64,000 nucleotides of DNA from Kosakonia oryzae. Lineage in GTDB: Bacteria; Pseudomonadota; Gammaproteobacteria; Enterobacterales; Enterobacteriaceae. This document shows positions 1-11,722 of this stretch, one piece after another. Numbering within the stretch: the first letter of the stretch is position 1; every line of letters starts with the position of its first letter. The DNA is taken from assembly GCF_001658025.2 (NCBI RefSeq), contig NZ_CP014007.2, positions 4,402,001-4,466,000 on the forward strand. The letters run 5' to 3'. A program made the position numbers and the translations under genes. Under the pieces are notes generated by a model, which ran no database searches, was not told where the DNA came from, and saw only the letters and a list, made by a program, of their open reading frames with translations.

Positions 1-143
1 TTTTTCATCGTCTGAGAAACGCCGGAACTCTGCGCAACCTGTTGCAACAGGCTACCCATATCAACAATTGCAATCTTGTCAGCGGCTTGCGCTGATGCTG
101 CCATTGCTAAACCGAAACCTGCCGCTAATAACAACTTTTTCAC
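1..143 (-). CDS. skp: Periplasmic chaperone Skp (OmpH), N-terminal part only
   Basis: Only the first 47 codons are in the window; the gene runs off the left edge. The translation begins [20 protein letters not shown], a Sec signal peptide ending in AQA, then [10 protein letters not shown] as in mature Skp. The start is GTG at 143, chosen because AAGGAG lies 6 nt upstream and nothing earlier matches the family. Skp is a trimeric periplasmic chaperone that holds unfolded outer-membrane proteins and hands them to BamA. bamA lies 117 bp upstream on the same strand, the conserved enteric order. Identification is firm despite truncation. Confidence 0.95.
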   Translation of the reverse strand, partial: MKKLLLAAGFGLAMAASAQAADKIAIVDMGSLLQQVAQSSGVSQTMK

Positions 144-260
144 AATTTACTCCTTACCATCCCGTTTGTACCCGGAGGTACAGCTCTTTGCGTGGCCGAG
201 CTTCCGGTTGAAAGCCACAGCCATCACTACACTGCGAATGCATTCCGTTGCTGTGCGGAA

Positions 261-2675
261 TTACCAGGTTTTACCAATGTTAAACTGGAACTGTTCCGCT
301 TTGTCTCCATCGTACTTTTTAAACGGCTGGGCGTAGGAGAATACCAACGGCCCCAATGGGGACATCCATTGTAATGCGATACCAGCAGACATGCGGATAT
401 TACTCGGATCGCTATAATCCGGAATACCCAGCGCTTTCATTTCCGCTGTATTTTGCCAATTTGTATCCCATACGCTACCTGCATCCCAGAAGAATGAAGT
501 ACGTACAGAGTTAGCATATTTGTCACTGATAAATGGCGTCGGCGTGATGAACTCAACGCTGGCCACGCCCATGGCATTACCACCGACTGCATCATTAGAC
601 TTACAGTATTTCGAAGCCGTTGTATTACAGTTATCCAACCCACTGCCACCGTAATAAACGGCTTTCGGACCGATGTTGTTGGACTGGAAGCCACGAACAG
701 TGCTCGAACCACCGGCGTAGAAGTTCTCATAGAATGGCATCTCTTTGCCACCTAAACCGTCACCATAGCCCCAACGAGTACGACCCAGAATCACCCATTT
801 GTGATCGTCATCAATCGGGAAGTAGGAGGCGGTATCCACCGTCACTTTGTAGAACTCGTTATCGGAGCCAGGAACAGTAACTTTACCGTTCAGGTTGACA
901 CGCGAGCCCTTCGTCGGGAAATATCCACGGTCGAGGTTGTTATACGTCCAACCATAGTTGAAGGTGAAATCGTCCGCCGAATAACCGTTATTATCGCTCG
1001 TGGTGCTGGCATTCTGACCTACGGAATCCAGATAACGCCACATCGCAACCTGAGGTTCCATTTTCGACAGGCTGTTATGAACGTAACCTAAGCCCGCACG
1101 CAAGGTGTTGTACTCGTTGATCGGGAACCCAAGGGTACCATCCAGACCGTAGCTCTTGTTGGTATAAGAAGAAAGGTCCGCATCGTCAGCTTTAAAGTCG
1201 TTATAGAAGATACGACCACCGAGGCTAACGCCGTCAACCGTGAAGTACGGGTTGGTAACGGAGAATTCAGAGTAGGTCTGGTAGTCGTTTTTGGTCCCGC
1301 TGATACCCACAGAATAGCCGGTACCTAACCAGTTATCCTGCTGTACGCCGACCTGGAAGCTGACGCCGCTCTCAGTACCATAGCCAACACCGAAGTTGAA
1401 GCTACCGGTATTACGCTCTTTCACCTTATAGACAACGTCAACCTGGTCCGGGCTGCCCGGAACACGCTGCGTTTCGGTATCAACGGTCTCGAAATAGCCC
1501 AGACGGTTCAGACGCTCTTTACCCTGATCGACCAGATCGCTACCCAACCACGCCCCTTCCATCTGGCGCATTTCGCGACGCAGAACGGCATCTTTTGAGG
1601 TGTCATTGCCTTCAAAGCGGATCTTGCGAACATAAAAACGGTTGCCAGCATCCACATTGATATGCAGCTTAACGGTTTTGTCCGCATCGTTGATTTCAGG
1701 TTGAGATTGAACGCGCGGATAAGCGTAACCATAGCGACCGAGAAGCTTTTTAATATCATCTTCCATTTTGGTTACTTTGGTGCCGTTATACAGCTCGCCC
1801 GGCTCGATCTTCGTCAGGCTTTCAATCTCTGCGGAGTGACCAGCAAGGTTACCGCTCACCTGCACGCTGGAGAGCTTGTACTGCTCGCCCTCGGTCACGT
1901 TGATGGTAATGTAGATGCCTTTTTTATCCGGCGTCAGGCTAACCTGAGTCGAATCAATGTTAAAGCGGGCATAACCGCGATCCAGATAGTAGCTGCGCAA
2001 ACTTTCCAGGTCGCCAGCCAGTTTCTGTTTCTGGTATTTGCGATCGCCAATTACGTTCCACCATGGCACTTCATCGCGCAGTTGGAAGCTGGAGATGAGT
2101 TGTTCGGTGGTAAATGCATGGTTACCGACGATATTAATCTGTTGGATTTGCGCGGAAACACCTTCCTGGAATACCAGTTTCAGGTCAACGCGGTTACGCG
2201 GCAGCGGGGTCACGACAGCTTTAACGCTGGCGCTGTATTTACCCACGCTGTAGTAGAAATCTTCCAGTCCCTTTTCGATATCGGACAGAGTGGTGCGGTC
2301 CAGTGATTCCCCCACACGCACGCCAGAAGCTTCGAGGTTCTGTTTCAGCATGTCATCTTTCACCGACTTGTTGCCGGAGAAAGTAATGCTGGCGATTGTC
2401 GGGCGTTCTTTCACCTGGACAAGCAGGGTATCACCATCACGCAGGACGCGAACATCCTCGAAGTTGCCGGTGGCAAACAACGCGCGAATGGTGTTACTGA
2501 TATCTTCATCATTCACCGTATCGCCAGGGCGTACTGGCATACTGAGGAGGGCCGCACCAACGGCGACACGCTGTAGGCCTTCGAAATGAATGTCTTTCAC
2601 TACGAACCCTTCAGCACCGTATACGGTGGCGCTGCTAAACAGCAGCGACGCTATGAGCAACTTTTTCATCGCCAT
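261..2675 (-). CDS. bamA: Outer membrane protein assembly factor BamA (Omp85)
   Basis: 804 residues; E. coli BamA has 810. It is the central beta-barrel subunit of the BAM complex, which folds and inserts outer-membrane proteins. A signal peptide (residues 1-20, ending VYG) is followed by five POTRA domains to about residue 420 and a 16-strand barrel to the C-terminal FNIGKTW, with the usual terminal aromatic residue. The VRGF motif of loop 6 is visible near residue 660. The extracellular segment after it ([17 protein letters not shown]) keeps a pair of cysteines but is shorter than in E. coli, which explains most of the length difference. It lies 31 bp after rseP, and a sigma-E-like promoter can be read inside rseP. 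Confidence 0.99.
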   Translation of the reverse strand: MAMKKLLIASLLFSSATVYGAEGFVVKDIHFEGLQRVAVGAALLSMPVRPGDTVNDEDISNTIRALFATGNFEDVRVLRDGDTLLVQVKERPTIASITFSGNKSVKDDMLKQNLEASGVRVGESLDRTTLSDIEKGLEDFYYSVGKYSASVKAVVTPLPRNRVDLKLVFQEGVSAQIQQINIVGNHAFTTEQLISSFQLRDEVPWWNVIGDRKYQKQKLAGDLESLRSYYLDRGYARFNIDSTQVSLTPDKKGIYITINVTEGEQYKLSSVQVSGNLAGHSAEIESLTKIEPGELYNGTKVTKMEDDIKKLLGRYGYAYPRVQSQPEINDADKTVKLHINVDAGNRFYVRKIRFEGNDTSKDAVLRREMRQMEGAWLGSDLVDQGKERLNRLGYFETVDTETQRVPGSPDQVDVVYKVKERNTGSFNFGVGYGTESGVSFQVGVQQDNWLGTGYSVGISGTKNDYQTYSEFSVTNPYFTVDGVSLGGRIFYNDFKADDADLSSYTNKSYGLDGTLGFPINEYNTLRAGLGYVHNSLSKMEPQVAMWRYLDSVGQNASTTSDNNGYSADDFTFNYGWTYNNLDRGYFPTKGSRVNLNGKVTVPGSDNEFYKVTVDTASYFPIDDDHKWVILGRTRWGYGDGLGGKEMPFYENFYAGGSSTVRGFQSNNIGPKAVYYGGSGLDNCNTTASKYCKSNDAVGGNAMGVASVEFITPTPFISDKYANSVRTSFFWDAGSVWDTNWQNTAEMKALGIPDYSDPSNIRMSAGIALQWMSPLGPLVFSYAQPFKKYDGDKAEQFQFNIGKTW

Positions 2676-2706
2676 CGTTATTATGCGTTCTTCCTAACAA
2701 ACTCTC

Positions 2707-4056
2707 TTACAACCGAGAGAAATCATTGAAAAGTGCAAGCCCCATTAACAGCACCAGCAAAATAGAGCCAATGCGATAACTAAAGTCTTGAACTCGCTCG
2801 GATACCGGTCCGCCTTTCAGCTTCTCAATCGCTAAAAACAGCAGATGCCCACCATCAAGGACGGGTAATGGGAACAGGTTAATAATGCCTAAGTTCACGC
2901 TTATCAATGCGAGGAACATCAGGTAGTAAATCAACCCGAACTCCGCTGACATCCCAGCCCCCTGAGCAATTGAGATTGGCCCACTGAGGTTGTTCAGTTT
3001 TACATCACCGGTGATCAATTTCCCCAACATACTGACCGTCAGCTTCATCAATTGCCACGTTTTATCCGTAGCTTCAACGATGGCGCTAAATGGCCCGTAC
3101 TGGCGTACTGTCTTATATTCATCTGGCAGCGGAATAACTTTAGGCACAACGCCCGCGAAACCCTCTGCTTTGCTACCGGGTTTTGTATCCGGTATCAGTG
3201 TTAAAGACAAGGGAGCCCCCTGTCTTTCTACTTCCAACGCTAACGGCGTTCCCGGATTATCCCGCACCAGAGTAACGAACGTCATCCACTGAGTTAACTG
3301 CTGACCATCGACTTTAACGATCCTGTCGCCAGCTTGCAAACCTGCTTTACTGGCCGCTGATCCCACCTGCACCTCCGCGAGGATAGGCTCAAGCTGCGCA
3401 GCGCGCGGTCGAATACCCAGCGTAGCTACCGGATCGTCTTTATCAGGTTGAAAAGCCCAATGACGTAAATCCACGACCTTTTCCTGACGACTGTTGCTGC
3501 CGAACGGCGCTACGCTGATGGTCATCTGGCTATCGCCGATTTTTGACACCAACTGTAAGCGCACAGCATCCCAATCAGGCGTTTCGATGCCATCAATCGA
3601 TTTAAGTTCCATTCCGGGTGCAATTTGCGCGTTTGCGGCGATGGAATTGGGCGTTATTTCACCAACAACGGGGCGAACACCGGGGACACCAATAATAAAC
3701 ACCAGCCAGTAGGCGAAGACGGCAAAGATAAAGTTAGCGATGGGACCCGCGGCAATAACGGCGGCGCGCTGGCCAACCGTTTTATTGTTGAAGGCGTAGT
3801 GGCGCATTTCCGGAGCAACCGGTTCAACGCGCTCATCCAGCATTTTGACGTAACCGCCCAGTGGAATCAGGGCAATTACAAATTCGGTGCCGTGTTTGTC
3901 TGTACGTCGACAGAGCGCTTTGCCAAAGCCGATGGAAAAACGCTCTACCCGGACGCCACAGCGACGAGCAACCCAGAAATGGCCAAATTCATGCACGGTG
4001 ATCAACACACCCAGCGCAACTATGAACGCCGCCAGATTCCAGAGAATGCTCAGCAT
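2707..4056 (-). CDS. rseP: Site-2 intramembrane zinc protease RseP
   Basis: 449 residues, the family length. RseP makes the second, intramembrane cut in the anti-sigma factor RseA after DegS, releasing sigma-E; it also clears remnant signal peptides. The zinc motif HEFGH is at residues 22-26 in the first membrane helix and the third ligand lies in LPVLDGGHL near residue 400. Two PDZ domains lie between them. The ATG at 4056 gives MLSILWNL like E. coli and has GAAGG 5 nt upstream; an in-frame extension of five codons is unlikely. The gene lies 11 bp after cdsA and 31 bp before bamA, in a probable transcription unit uppS-cdsA-rseP-bamA-skp. Confidence 0.98.
   Translation of the reverse strand: MLSILWNLAAFIVALGVLITVHEFGHFWVARRCGVRVERFSIGFGKALCRRTDKHGTEFVIALIPLGGYVKMLDERVEPVAPEMRHYAFNNKTVGQRAAVIAAGPIANFIFAVFAYWLVFIIGVPGVRPVVGEITPNSIAANAQIAPGMELKSIDGIETPDWDAVRLQLVSKIGDSQMTISVAPFGSNSRQEKVVDLRHWAFQPDKDDPVATLGIRPRAAQLEPILAEVQVGSAASKAGLQAGDRIVKVDGQQLTQWMTFVTLVRDNPGTPLALEVERQGAPLSLTLIPDTKPGSKAEGFAGVVPKVIPLPDEYKTVRQYGPFSAIVEATDKTWQLMKLTVSMLGKLITGDVKLNNLSGPISIAQGAGMSAEFGLIYYLMFLALISVNLGIINLFPLPVLDGGHLLFLAIEKLKGGPVSERVQDFSYRIGSILLVLLMGLALFNDFSRL
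3583..3610 (-). promoter_or_regulatory. Candidate sigma-E promoter inside rseP, driving bamA-skp
   Basis: On the minus strand GGAACTT (plus 3604-3610) is followed by a 16-nt spacer and TCGAA (plus 3583-3587). This fits the sigma-E pattern of GGAACTT, about 16 nt, then TCNAA or similar. It lies about 0.9 kb upstream of bamA, inside rseP. E. coli bamA is known to belong to the sigma-E regulon. The -10 is not a perfect match and the site is in coding sequence, so this is an inference from motif and context. Confidence 0.4.
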
Positions 4057-4067
4057 AAAACCTTCCG

Positions 4068-4925
4068 TCAAATCGTCCTGAAAACCAGCAATAACAGGCA
4101 GGCAAATACGGGTACTGCCGCTGTCAGGCTGTCAATGCGATCCAGTATACCGCCATGACCCGGAATAAGATGACCACTATCTTTAATACCGGCTTCACGC
4201 TTGAACATACTTTCGGTTAAATCGCCCAGTACTGAGGCCAGCGCAGCCACCACAGAGCAAATCAGCAGAGTAGATGGCGCTATCTCGAGATTCGCCCAGG
4301 TGCCATAGCCCCAGGAGATCACTCCGGCAGTCAGCAGACCGCCGAGAAAACCTTGCCAGGTTTTTCCCGGAGAGACTTTTGGCGCCAGCTTATGTTTACC
4401 GAATAATTTACCAAACATGTACGCGCCGGAATCAGCCCCCCAAACGAGGATCATGACATACAGCAACCACAGCGCGCCATCATAGTGGTTATCGTTGTAG
4501 TGCCAGGCGCGCAGTGTCAGCATGCCCCAAAAAAAAGGCACAATCGTTAATATGCCAAACACAAGACGCAAAACTCTGGAGTTGCGCCACAGCGTAGCAG
4601 ACGCAGGGTAGCTCAGTACCAACAACAGAGCGCCCACCCACCAGGCCAGCGAAGCCCAAAGCGAGAGTTCCACCAGCGGTTGATGGATATTATTGTGATA
4701 TTGCGGCAACAATAACAGCATGAGAGCTAATACCAGCCCACACAATACCGCCAGCCAAATCCGCTGAGAACGGGACGAAAAACCGCTCAGTTGCCCCCAC
4801 TCCCACGCAGCAAGCATACAAACAGCGAGCGTAACGATCGCAAAACCCACCAGCGGCAACCAAAAAAGGGCTGCGATAACTACGGGAATTAATACAAAAG
4901 CAGAAATCAGGCGATACTTCAGCAA
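4068..4925 (-). CDS. cdsA: Phosphatidate cytidylyltransferase CdsA
   Basis: 285 residues. Makes CDP-diacylglycerol from CTP and phosphatidate, the branch point for all phospholipids; inner membrane enzyme with about eight hydrophobic helices. The family signature is clear near the C-terminus: [13 protein letters not shown], then [11 protein letters not shown] with the catalytic acidic residues. The start is a TTG at 4925, giving [16 protein letters not shown] exactly as in E. coli. No ATG is available nearby, and a G-rich stretch (GGGGGT) sits upstream. uppS ends 12 bp upstream, so translation is probably coupled. Confidence 0.97.
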   Translation of the reverse strand: MLKYRLISAFVLIPVVIAALFWLPLVGFAIVTLAVCMLAAWEWGQLSGFSSRSQRIWLAVLCGLVLALMLLLLPQYHNNIHQPLVELSLWASLAWWVGALLLVLSYPASATLWRNSRVLRLVFGILTIVPFFWGMLTLRAWHYNDNHYDGALWLLYVMILVWGADSGAYMFGKLFGKHKLAPKVSPGKTWQGFLGGLLTAGVISWGYGTWANLEIAPSTLLICSVVAALASVLGDLTESMFKREAGIKDSGHLIPGHGGILDRIDSLTAAVPVFACLLLLVFRTI

Positions 4926-4937
4926 AAGCTACCCCCA

Positions 4938-5696
4938 TCAGGCGTTTTCGCCACCAGGCTCGGTGCCGCCGAAACGACGCTCTCGATTGGCAAAGGCATG
5001 CAGCGCACCTTCAAAGTCTTGTTCATCAAAATCGGGCCAAAGAACATCAGTAAAGTAAAGTTCGGCATAGGCAATTTGCCAAAGTAAAAAGTTACTTATG
5101 CGATGTTCTCCACCAGTCCTAATCACTAAATCAACGGGAGCCAGCTCGTGCATGCAGACTTGCTTATTAAGCGTTCCTTCATCAATTTGATCCGGGCGTA
5201 ACAGCCCTTCCTGCACTTGCACGGCTAATTGCCGGACTCCCTGGACGATATCCCAACGACCACCATAGTTCGCTGCGATATTCAGCGTCAGCCCGGTATT
5301 CTGGGCAGTCAACGCTTCTGCTTTGCGGATACGCTCCTGCAAGCGCATATTAAAACGACTGGTATCACCAATGATGCGCAAGCGCACATTGTGACGGTGC
5401 AGGCTTTTTACTTCACTATCCAGCGCCCACACAAACAGCTCCATCAGCGCACTCACTTCCTGCGCCGGGCGATTCCAGTTTTCACTACTAAAAGCATAAA
5501 GCGTCAGTGCATCGATACCATTGTTGGCGGCAAATGAGACCGCGCGGCGAACAGACTTTGCTCCAGCTCTGTGACCAAAGGCACGGAGTTTCCCCTGTCT
5601 TTTTGCCCAGCGACCATTGCCATCCATGATTATCGCAACATGGCGGCAGCCATGTGTTGGCAAATTTTCGCTTATCGGTTGGTTAGCTGACAACAT
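4938..5696 (-). CDS. uppS: Undecaprenyl diphosphate synthase (cis-prenyltransferase)
   Basis: 252 residues. Adds eight isopentenyl units in cis to farnesyl diphosphate, making the C55 lipid carrier for peptidoglycan and O-antigen; cytosolic homodimer. The catalytic motif [10 protein letters not shown] is at residues 22-31 with Asp25 as the key acid (Asp26 in E. coli). The second conserved block [15 protein letters not shown] lies near residue 194. ATG start at 5696 with a weak CAGGGA upstream. A terminator separates it from dxr, so it probably begins its own transcription unit with cdsA, rseP and bamA. Also called ispU. Confidence 0.98.
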   Translation of the reverse strand: MLSANQPISENLPTHGCRHVAIIMDGNGRWAKRQGKLRAFGHRAGAKSVRRAVSFAANNGIDALTLYAFSSENWNRPAQEVSALMELFVWALDSEVKSLHRHNVRLRIIGDTSRFNMRLQERIRKAEALTAQNTGLTLNIAANYGGRWDIVQGVRQLAVQVQEGLLRPDQIDEGTLNKQVCMHELAPVDLVIRTGGEHRISNFLLWQIAYAELYFTDVLWPDFDEQDFEGALHAFANRERRFGGTEPGGENA

Positions 5697-5754
5697 AACG
5701 CGTTTTAGTCCCTGAAAAGGATTTAGCGGTACTCAGGAATACAAAGCCCTTACG

Positions 5755-5780
5755 CAAAAAAGCCGCGTAAACCACGGCTT
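5755..5780 (-). terminator. Rho-independent terminator after dxr
   Basis: On the minus strand AAGCCG pairs with CGGCTT across a 14-nt loop (inner bases can extend the stem), followed by TTTTT. It lies about 100 nt after the dxr stop and about 60 nt before uppS, so it should end or attenuate dxr transcription. Confidence 0.7.
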
Positions 5781-5881
5781 ACTCAATCCGCCATATCACA
5801 AACTGGCGATTTTGTGGCGCAGACTATATCACCGAAGCCTAACGCTAACAAATAGCACCGTTGCTCATGACTGTAATATCA

Positions 5882-7078
5882 CTAGCTTGCGAGGCACATC
5901 ACTTGTTTTTGCGCAACCTCACGAGCTTGCGCATCGACAGCAAGTACATCATCAATACTCTGCGGCTCTCGCAAATCCATCTGTTCAAGCACAGACAGAT
6001 TAAGGGCAGCGATATCTGTAAAACGGATTGCAGATGCCAGGAATGCCGAGACGGTTACCTCGTTTGCTGCGTTCAGCGCCGTTGTCGCTGCCTGCCCTTC
6101 ATCGGAGGCATCAATAGCCAGCTTCAGGCAAGGATAGCGATTGAAATCAGGCTCTGCGAAACTTAATGAACTCAGTTTGCAAAAATCGAGGGCATTGACA
6201 CCAGACGGCACACGCTCAGGCCACGCCATCGTATGTGCAATGGGTGTACGCATATCCGGCTCACCCAACTGCGCCAAAACACTACCATCCTGATAGCGAA
6301 CCATGGAGTGGATCACCGATTGCGGGTGAATCAGTACTTCCATCTGACGGGCAGCGGCATTAAACAACCAACGTGCTTCAATGTATTCCAGACCTTTATT
6401 CATCATGGTGGCGGAATCAACGGAGATTTTACGCCCCATTGACCAGTTCGGATGACGACATGCCTGATCCGGCGTCATTGCTGCCAAATCCGACAGCGGC
6501 GTCTCCCGGAACGGGCCACCAGACCCGGTAAGCAGAATAGACGAAACCCCATTCAGCTCAAGATCAGCGTACCCCAGGTTCTGCTGAATTGTTTCCGGTA
6601 AACTCTGAAAAATCGCGTTATGTTCGCTATCGACTGGCAAAAGCCGTGCGCCACTCTCTTTCACCGCCTCCATAAACAGACGCCCGCAGGTAACCAGCGC
6701 CTCTTTATTTGCCAGCAAAACGGTTTTACCGGCACGAATGGCAGCCAGTGTAGGCACAAGTCCGGCTGCGCCTACAATCGCCGCCATCACCTGATCGACG
6801 CCGTTAAGCGCGGCCATTTCGCAGGCGGCTTGCTGACCACTGAGTACTTCAGTACGGCAGCCATGCTCGCGCAGCGCCTGTTTCACTTGCTGTGCGCTGT
6901 GCGCGTCGTCCATGACGGCGAAACGAGGAGAGAATTCGAGACACTGCTCAATCATGCGGGCAACGTTCTTACCCGCGACAAGCGCAGTAACGGAAAAGCG
7001 TTCAGGGTTATGGCGAACCACATCAAGCGTGCTGCAACCAATAGAACCCGTTGAGCCCAGAAGGGTTAAATGCTTCAT
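5882..7078 (-). CDS. dxr: 1-deoxy-D-xylulose 5-phosphate reductoisomerase
   Basis: 398 residues, equal to E. coli Dxr (IspC). NADPH- and metal-dependent rearrangement and reduction of DXP to 2-C-methylerythritol 4-phosphate, the committed step of the MEP isoprenoid pathway and the target of fosmidomycin. The nucleotide motif GSTGSIG is at residues 8-14, metal ligands are in PVDSEHN near residue 150, and the substrate loop and third ligand are in [10 protein letters not shown] near 228. The ATG at 7078 ([11 protein letters not shown]) matches the family start; an 18-codon extension upstream has no family counterpart. Functionally upstream of the neighbouring uppS. Confidence 0.98.
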   Translation of the reverse strand: MKHLTLLGSTGSIGCSTLDVVRHNPERFSVTALVAGKNVARMIEQCLEFSPRFAVMDDAHSAQQVKQALREHGCRTEVLSGQQAACEMAALNGVDQVMAAIVGAAGLVPTLAAIRAGKTVLLANKEALVTCGRLFMEAVKESGARLLPVDSEHNAIFQSLPETIQQNLGYADLELNGVSSILLTGSGGPFRETPLSDLAAMTPDQACRHPNWSMGRKISVDSATMMNKGLEYIEARWLFNAAARQMEVLIHPQSVIHSMVRYQDGSVLAQLGEPDMRTPIAHTMAWPERVPSGVNALDFCKLSSLSFAEPDFNRYPCLKLAIDASDEGQAATTALNAANEVTVSAFLASAIRFTDIAALNLSVLEQMDLREPQSIDDVLAVDAQAREVAQKQVMCLAS

Positions 7079-7103
7079 TAAACGCTCACAATGTTGCGAG
7101 GAT

Positions 7104-7158
7104 AAAAAGCAAAACGCCGCCAGCAAAGCCACCGGAATGGCTCTCTGTACGGCGTTTT
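7104..7158 (-). terminator. Terminator after frr
   Basis: Minus-strand AAAACGCCG (plus 7150-7158) pairs perfectly with CGGCGTTTT (plus 7111-7119). The 30-nt interior contains a second small stem (AGCCA with TGGCT). A CTTTTT run follows. It sits just after the frr stop and before the dxr start. Confidence 0.75.
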
Positions 7159-7174
7159 AGTCGGTTTTTTCGAA

Positions 7175-7732
7175 TCAGAACTGCATCAGTTCCGCTTCTT
7201 TGTCCGCCAGCGCCGCTTCCACTTTTTTGATCGCAGCGTCAGTCAGCTTCTGCACGTCGTCCTGTGAACGACGATCGTCATCTTCACTGATTTCTTTATC
7301 TTTCAGCAGCGCTTTTACTTTATCGTTCGCGTCACGGCGGACGTTACGTACCGCAACACGAGCCTGTTCAGCTTCGCCGCGCACGATTTTAATCAGATCT
7401 TTACGACGTTCTTCCGTCAGCGCCGGCAGCGGAACGCGGATATCGCTACCCGCAGAGCTTGGATTCAGGCCCAGGTCAGAGGTCAGAATCGCTTTCTCAA
7501 CAGCCGGGCTCATAGAACGATCGAACACGTTGATCTTCAGAGTACGGGAGTCTTCTACTGTCACGCTGGCCAGCTGACGCAGCGGAGTCGGCGTACCGTA
7601 ATATTCCACAACGATGCCATCCAACAGACTCGGGGAAGCGCGGCCAGTGCGCACTTTGCTGATTTGGGTTTTGAACGCTTCAACGCATTTTTCCATGCGT
7701 ACTTCAGCATCTTTTCTGATATCACTAATCAC
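7175..7732 (-). CDS. frr: Ribosome recycling factor
   Basis: 185 residues, the E. coli length. With EF-G it splits the post-termination ribosome so subunits, mRNA and tRNA can be reused; essential. The three-helix-bundle sequence is highly conserved, including [15 protein letters not shown] and the C-terminal EAELMQF. The start is GTG at 7732 ([10 protein letters not shown] after initiator decoding) with AAGGAT 8 nt upstream; the open frame extends further but without family similarity. It follows pyrH after 148 bp, the conserved rpsB-tsf-pyrH-frr order. Confidence 0.98.
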   Translation of the reverse strand: MISDIRKDAEVRMEKCVEAFKTQISKVRTGRASPSLLDGIVVEYYGTPTPLRQLASVTVEDSRTLKINVFDRSMSPAVEKAILTSDLGLNPSSAGSDIRVPLPALTEERRKDLIKIVRGEAEQARVAVRNVRRDANDKVKALLKDKEISEDDDRRSQDDVQKLTDAAIKKVEAALADKEAELMQF

Positions 7733-7880
7733 GTTACGGATCCTTGAAATCTTGTCGCAGACAGGCCATACAGCGGGTGTGCTAAGTATAGCCTGTTCAA
7801 TTAATGGCACCGCAAGATGCCAGAAAGGACTGCTTAATAAATTAAAGCGGAATCTTACCTTTATTTATTGCTTACGGGAA

Positions 7881-8606
7881 TTATTCCGTAATCAATGTGC
7901 CTTCTTTTTCGCCCATAACAACGCGACGCAGTGCGCCAGGTTTGTTCATGTTAAATACGCGAATCGGCAATTTGTGGTCGCGAGCCAGTGTAAAGGCAGC
8001 CAGATCCATCACTTTCAGTTCTTTGTCCAGCACTTCGGTATAGGTCAGTTGCTCACACAGGGTAGCAGTCGGATCTTGTACCGGATCGGCAGTGAACACA
8101 CCGTCAACTTTCGTCGCTTTCAATACCACATCGGCTTCGATTTCGATGCCACGCAGGCACGCTGCGGAATCGGTGGTAAAGAACGGGTTACCGGTGCCCG
8201 CACTAAAAATCACAACGCGATTATTACGCAGCAGGCTGATCGCTTCTGCCCAACTGTAATTATCGCAGACGCCATTCAGCGGAAAAGCAGACATCAAACG
8301 CGCGTTCACATAGGCACGATGCAACGCATCACGCATTGCCAAGCCGTTCATAACCGTCGCCAGCATACCCATGTGGTCGCCCACAACACGGTTCATCCCC
8401 GCTTTCGCCAGACCAGCCCCACGGAACAGGTTACCACCGCCAATCACTACGCCAACCTGAACACCCAGTTCAACCAGCTCTTTAATTTCCTGCGCCATAC
8501 GGTCGAGAATACTTGCGTCGATACCGAAGCCTTCTGATCCCTGGAGCGCTTCGCCGCTAAGCTTAAGCAGAATGCGTTTGTAGACGGGTTTTGCATTGGT
8601 AGCCAT
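7881..8606 (-). CDS. pyrH: Uridylate kinase
   Basis: 241 residues. Phosphorylates UMP to UDP; hexameric bacterial enzyme of the amino-acid-kinase fold, activated by GTP and inhibited by UTP. The glycine-rich nucleotide motifs KLSGEALQG (near residue 15) and [11 protein letters not shown] (near 54) are present, as is [13 protein letters not shown], which lines the UMP site. The ATG at 8606 gives [11 protein letters not shown] as in E. coli. It lies between tsf and frr. Confidence 0.98.
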   Translation of the reverse strand: MATNAKPVYKRILLKLSGEALQGSEGFGIDASILDRMAQEIKELVELGVQVGVVIGGGNLFRGAGLAKAGMNRVVGDHMGMLATVMNGLAMRDALHRAYVNARLMSAFPLNGVCDNYSWAEAISLLRNNRVVIFSAGTGNPFFTTDSAACLRGIEIEADVVLKATKVDGVFTADPVQDPTATLCEQLTYTEVLDKELKVMDLAAFTLARDHKLPIRVFNMNKPGALRRVVMGEKEGTLITE

Positions 8607-8713
8607 GTTTCTTTCCTGAGACTGTCAACAATTGGACGGGTTTAATACTGGCGTATGATACGTCGCCTGCCAGCGCAAACACTAGTGTGCTGGCTGATTT
8701 TCAGATGAAGGGC

Positions 8714-8742
8714 ATAAAAAGAAGCCGCCCTCAGGCGGCTCC
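8714..8742 (-). terminator. Terminator after tsf
   Basis: Minus-strand GCCGCC-TGAG-GGCGGC (plus 8724-8739) is followed by TTCTTTTTAT. It separates tsf from pyrH. Confidence 0.85.
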
Positions 8743-8751
8743 TTTTAATGA

Positions 8752-9603
8752 TTAAGACTGTCTGGACATGGCAGCAACTTCTGCTGCAAAGTCAGTCTCA
8801 ACTTTCTCGATGCCTTCACCCACTTCGAAACGAATGAAGCCAGTCACGTCAGCATTGTGCTCTTTCAGCAGCTGAGCAACGGTTTTGCTCGGATCCATAA
8901 CGAAAGGCTGGCCGGTCAGAGAAACTTCGCCGGTGAATTTCTTCATGCGGCCTTCAACCATTTTCTCTGCGATTTCTTTCGGCTTGCCAGACTGCATGGC
9001 GATATCCAGCTGAACTTTGTACTCTTTTTCTACCACTTCAGCGGACACGTCTTCCGGCTTAACGAATTCCGGCTTGCTTGCAGCGATGTGCATAGCCAGC
9101 TGTTTAACCAGCTCTTCATCAGCATTTTTAGCTGCAACCAGAACACCGATACGCGCACCGTGCTGGTAAGAGCCCAGAACATCACCTTCCAGGGAAGATA
9201 CGCGACGGATGTTGATGTTCTCACCGATTTTAGCAACCAGCGCTACACGCTCTTCTTCGAACTGTGCTTTCAGAGCTTCAACGTCAGTGATTTTGCCAGC
9301 AACCGCTGCGTCCAGAACTTTGTTCGCAAACGCCTGGAAACCGCCATCTTTAGCAACGAAGTCAGTCTGGCAGTTAACTTCCAGAATGATGCCGTAGGTG
9401 CCGTCGATTTTAGTGATGATCACGCCGTCAGCAGCAACGTTGCCTGCTTTTTTCGCCGCTTTGATCGCACCAGATTTACGCATGTTCTCGATCGCCAGCT
9501 CGATGTCGCCGTTCGCTTCGGTCAGCGCTTTTTTGCAATCCATCATGCCTGCGCCAGTACGTTCACGCAGCTCTTTTACCAGGGATGCGGTAATTTCAGC
9601 CAT
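8752..9603 (-). CDS. tsf: Translation elongation factor Ts
   Basis: 283 residues. Guanine-nucleotide exchange factor that recharges EF-Tu with GTP. The N-terminal UBA-like domain ([21 protein letters not shown]) is followed by the TDFV motif at residues 80-83, which contacts EF-Tu, then the core and the C-terminal module. ATG start at 9603 with GAGG upstream. It is co-transcribed with rpsB, 140 bp upstream, with an attenuator hairpin between them. Confidence 0.99.
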   Translation of the reverse strand: MAEITASLVKELRERTGAGMMDCKKALTEANGDIELAIENMRKSGAIKAAKKAGNVAADGVIITKIDGTYGIILEVNCQTDFVAKDGGFQAFANKVLDAAVAGKITDVEALKAQFEEERVALVAKIGENINIRRVSSLEGDVLGSYQHGARIGVLVAAKNADEELVKQLAMHIAASKPEFVKPEDVSAEVVEKEYKVQLDIAMQSGKPKEIAEKMVEGRMKKFTGEVSLTGQPFVMDPSKTVAQLLKEHNADVTGFIRFEVGEGIEKVETDFAAEVAAMSRQS

Positions 9604-9665
9604 TCTTTAATCCTCGGGAGAGATATGACCTGCACGGTTTCAGGAACCAAACAGGCTTAAAAGTG

Positions 9666-9691
9666 AAAAAGGGGGCCATAAACAGGCCCCC
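9666..9691 (-). terminator. Attenuator-type terminator between rpsB and tsf
   Basis: Minus-strand GGGGGCC-TGTTTAT-GGCCCCC (plus 9671-9691) followed by TTTTTC. It would reduce read-through from rpsB into tsf and help set their ratio. Confidence 0.8.
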
Positions 9692-9743
9692 TAACCAAAC
9701 TCGGTACTACCTGCTCAATAAGGGGCTCAGAGAGCGTGCCTTA

Positions 9744-10621
<878 letters not shown>

Positions 10622-10660
10622 GCGCGCTTTATACCACAAAACGCTGCAGGAAACCAATAG
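10622..10660 (-). promoter_or_regulatory. rpsB-tsf promoter with GC-rich discriminator
   Basis: Minus-strand TATAAA (plus 10628-10633) is followed directly by GCGCGCC. A weak TTGGTT -35 lies about 18 nt upstream. A GC-rich discriminator is typical of ribosomal promoters repressed by ppGpp and DksA; dksA itself lies in this window. Confidence 0.6.
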
Positions 10661-10714
10661 TTGTTGACGCAGCGTGCTGTTACCGATTCTCAATTTGGCA
10701 CAAGCAACGCCTGA

Positions 10715-10752
10715 CTGTTACCATTGACAGCACTAACCTGGTATAGTCGAAA
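10715..10752 (+). promoter_or_regulatory. Probable map promoter, extended -10
   Basis: TGG-TATAGT (TATAGT at 10742-10747) forms an extended -10, about 30 nt upstream of the map start. A TTACCA-like -35 sits 18 nt upstream. A TTGACA at 10724 is only 12 nt from the -10 and so is badly spaced. Divergent from rpsB. Confidence 0.5.
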
Positions 10753-10777
10753 AATTCGACACTGACGGACTCACTCC

Positions 10778-11569
10778 ATGGCTATCTCTATTAAAACTCC
10801 TGAAGAAATCGAAAAAATGCGCGTCGCCGGCCGTCTCGCCGCCGAAGTGCTGGAAATGATCGAACCGTACATTAAACCGGGCGTCACCACCGGCGAGCTT
10901 GATCGCATCTGCAACGACTACATCGTTAACGAGCAGCACGCGATCTCCGCCTGCCTCGGTTATCACGGCTTCCCGAAATCCGTATGCATCTCTATTAATG
11001 AAGTGGTTTGCCACGGCATTCCGGATGATGAAAAACACCTGAAAGATGGCGATATCGTCAATATCGACGTGACCGTCATCAAAGATGAATATCACGGCGA
11101 CACGTCCAAAATGTTTATTGTCGGCAAACCGACCATCCTGGGCGAGCGTCTGTGCCACGTCACTCAAGAGAGCCTTTACCTGGCGCTGCGCATGGTGAAA
11201 CCGGGTATCCGCCTGCGCACGCTGGGCGCAGCGATCCAAAAGTATGTTGAAGCGCAGGGCTTTTCCGTGGTCCGTGAATATTGCGGTCACGGTATTGGCC
11301 GTGTGTTCCACGAAGAGCCGCAGGTTCTGCACTATGATGCTGACGACGGCGGCGTTGTGTTGCAGGCCGGTATGACTTTCACCATTGAACCGATGGTCAA
11401 TGCGGGCGATTACCGTATTCGCACCATGAAAGATGGCTGGACGGTAAAAACCAAAGACCGCAGTCTGTCAGCGCAATATGAACATACCATTGTGGTGACC
11501 GAAACCGGCTGCGAGATCCTGACGCTGCGTAAAGATGACACCATCGACGCGGTGCTGACCGCCGCCTGA
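10778..11569 (+). CDS. map: Methionine aminopeptidase, type I
   Basis: 263 residues (E. coli 264). Removes the initiator methionine from nascent proteins when the second residue is small; essential. All five metal ligands are visible at the family positions: Asp97, Asp108, His171, Glu204 and Glu235. His79 in VCHGIPDD is also present. The ATG at 10778 gives MAISIKTPEEIEKMRVAG. The C-terminus diverges slightly (DTIDAVLTAA). Divergent from rpsB and followed by a strong terminator. Confidence 0.98.
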   Translation: MAISIKTPEEIEKMRVAGRLAAEVLEMIEPYIKPGVTTGELDRICNDYIVNEQHAISACLGYHGFPKSVCISINEVVCHGIPDDEKHLKDGDIVNIDVTVIKDEYHGDTSKMFIVGKPTILGERLCHVTQESLYLALRMVKPGIRLRTLGAAIQKYVEAQGFSVVREYCGHGIGRVFHEEPQVLHYDADDGGVVLQAGMTFTIEPMVNAGDYRIRTMKDGWTVKTKDRSLSAQYEHTIVVTETGCEILTLRKDDTIDAVLTAA

Positions 11570-11592
11570 GTCGGCGTATTTCGGCTACCTTA

Positions 11593-11620
11593 ACGGTCCG
11601 CTCTGCGGGCCGTTTTTTTT
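11593..11620 (+). terminator. Terminator after map
   Basis: ACGGTCCGC-TCT-GCGGGCCGT, a 9-bp stem with one G-U pair, followed by eight T. It lies 24 nt after the map stop. Confidence 0.9.
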
Positions 11621-11722
11621 GCCCTTTTTTCGCCAGCGTCATAGATATAAACGACTTTTCATTTCTTACCATCTCTTTTAATTTGTCTATACATAACCCC
11701 GCATGCCGAATGGGTGGCGATA

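Noticed and set aside
1662-2306. Long open frame (about 214 codons) on the plus strand inside bamA
   Set aside because: It is an antisense shadow of bamA codon structure, with no ribosome-binding site and no recognisable protein pattern.
7614-8537. 307-codon plus-strand open frame across pyrH
   Set aside because: Antisense of the highly conserved pyrH and frr genes; length is explained by their codon bias.
10724-10747. TTGACA-TATAGT pair as the map promoter
   Set aside because: The spacer is only 12 nt. The extended -10 (TGG-TATAGT) with a weaker -35 is more plausible.
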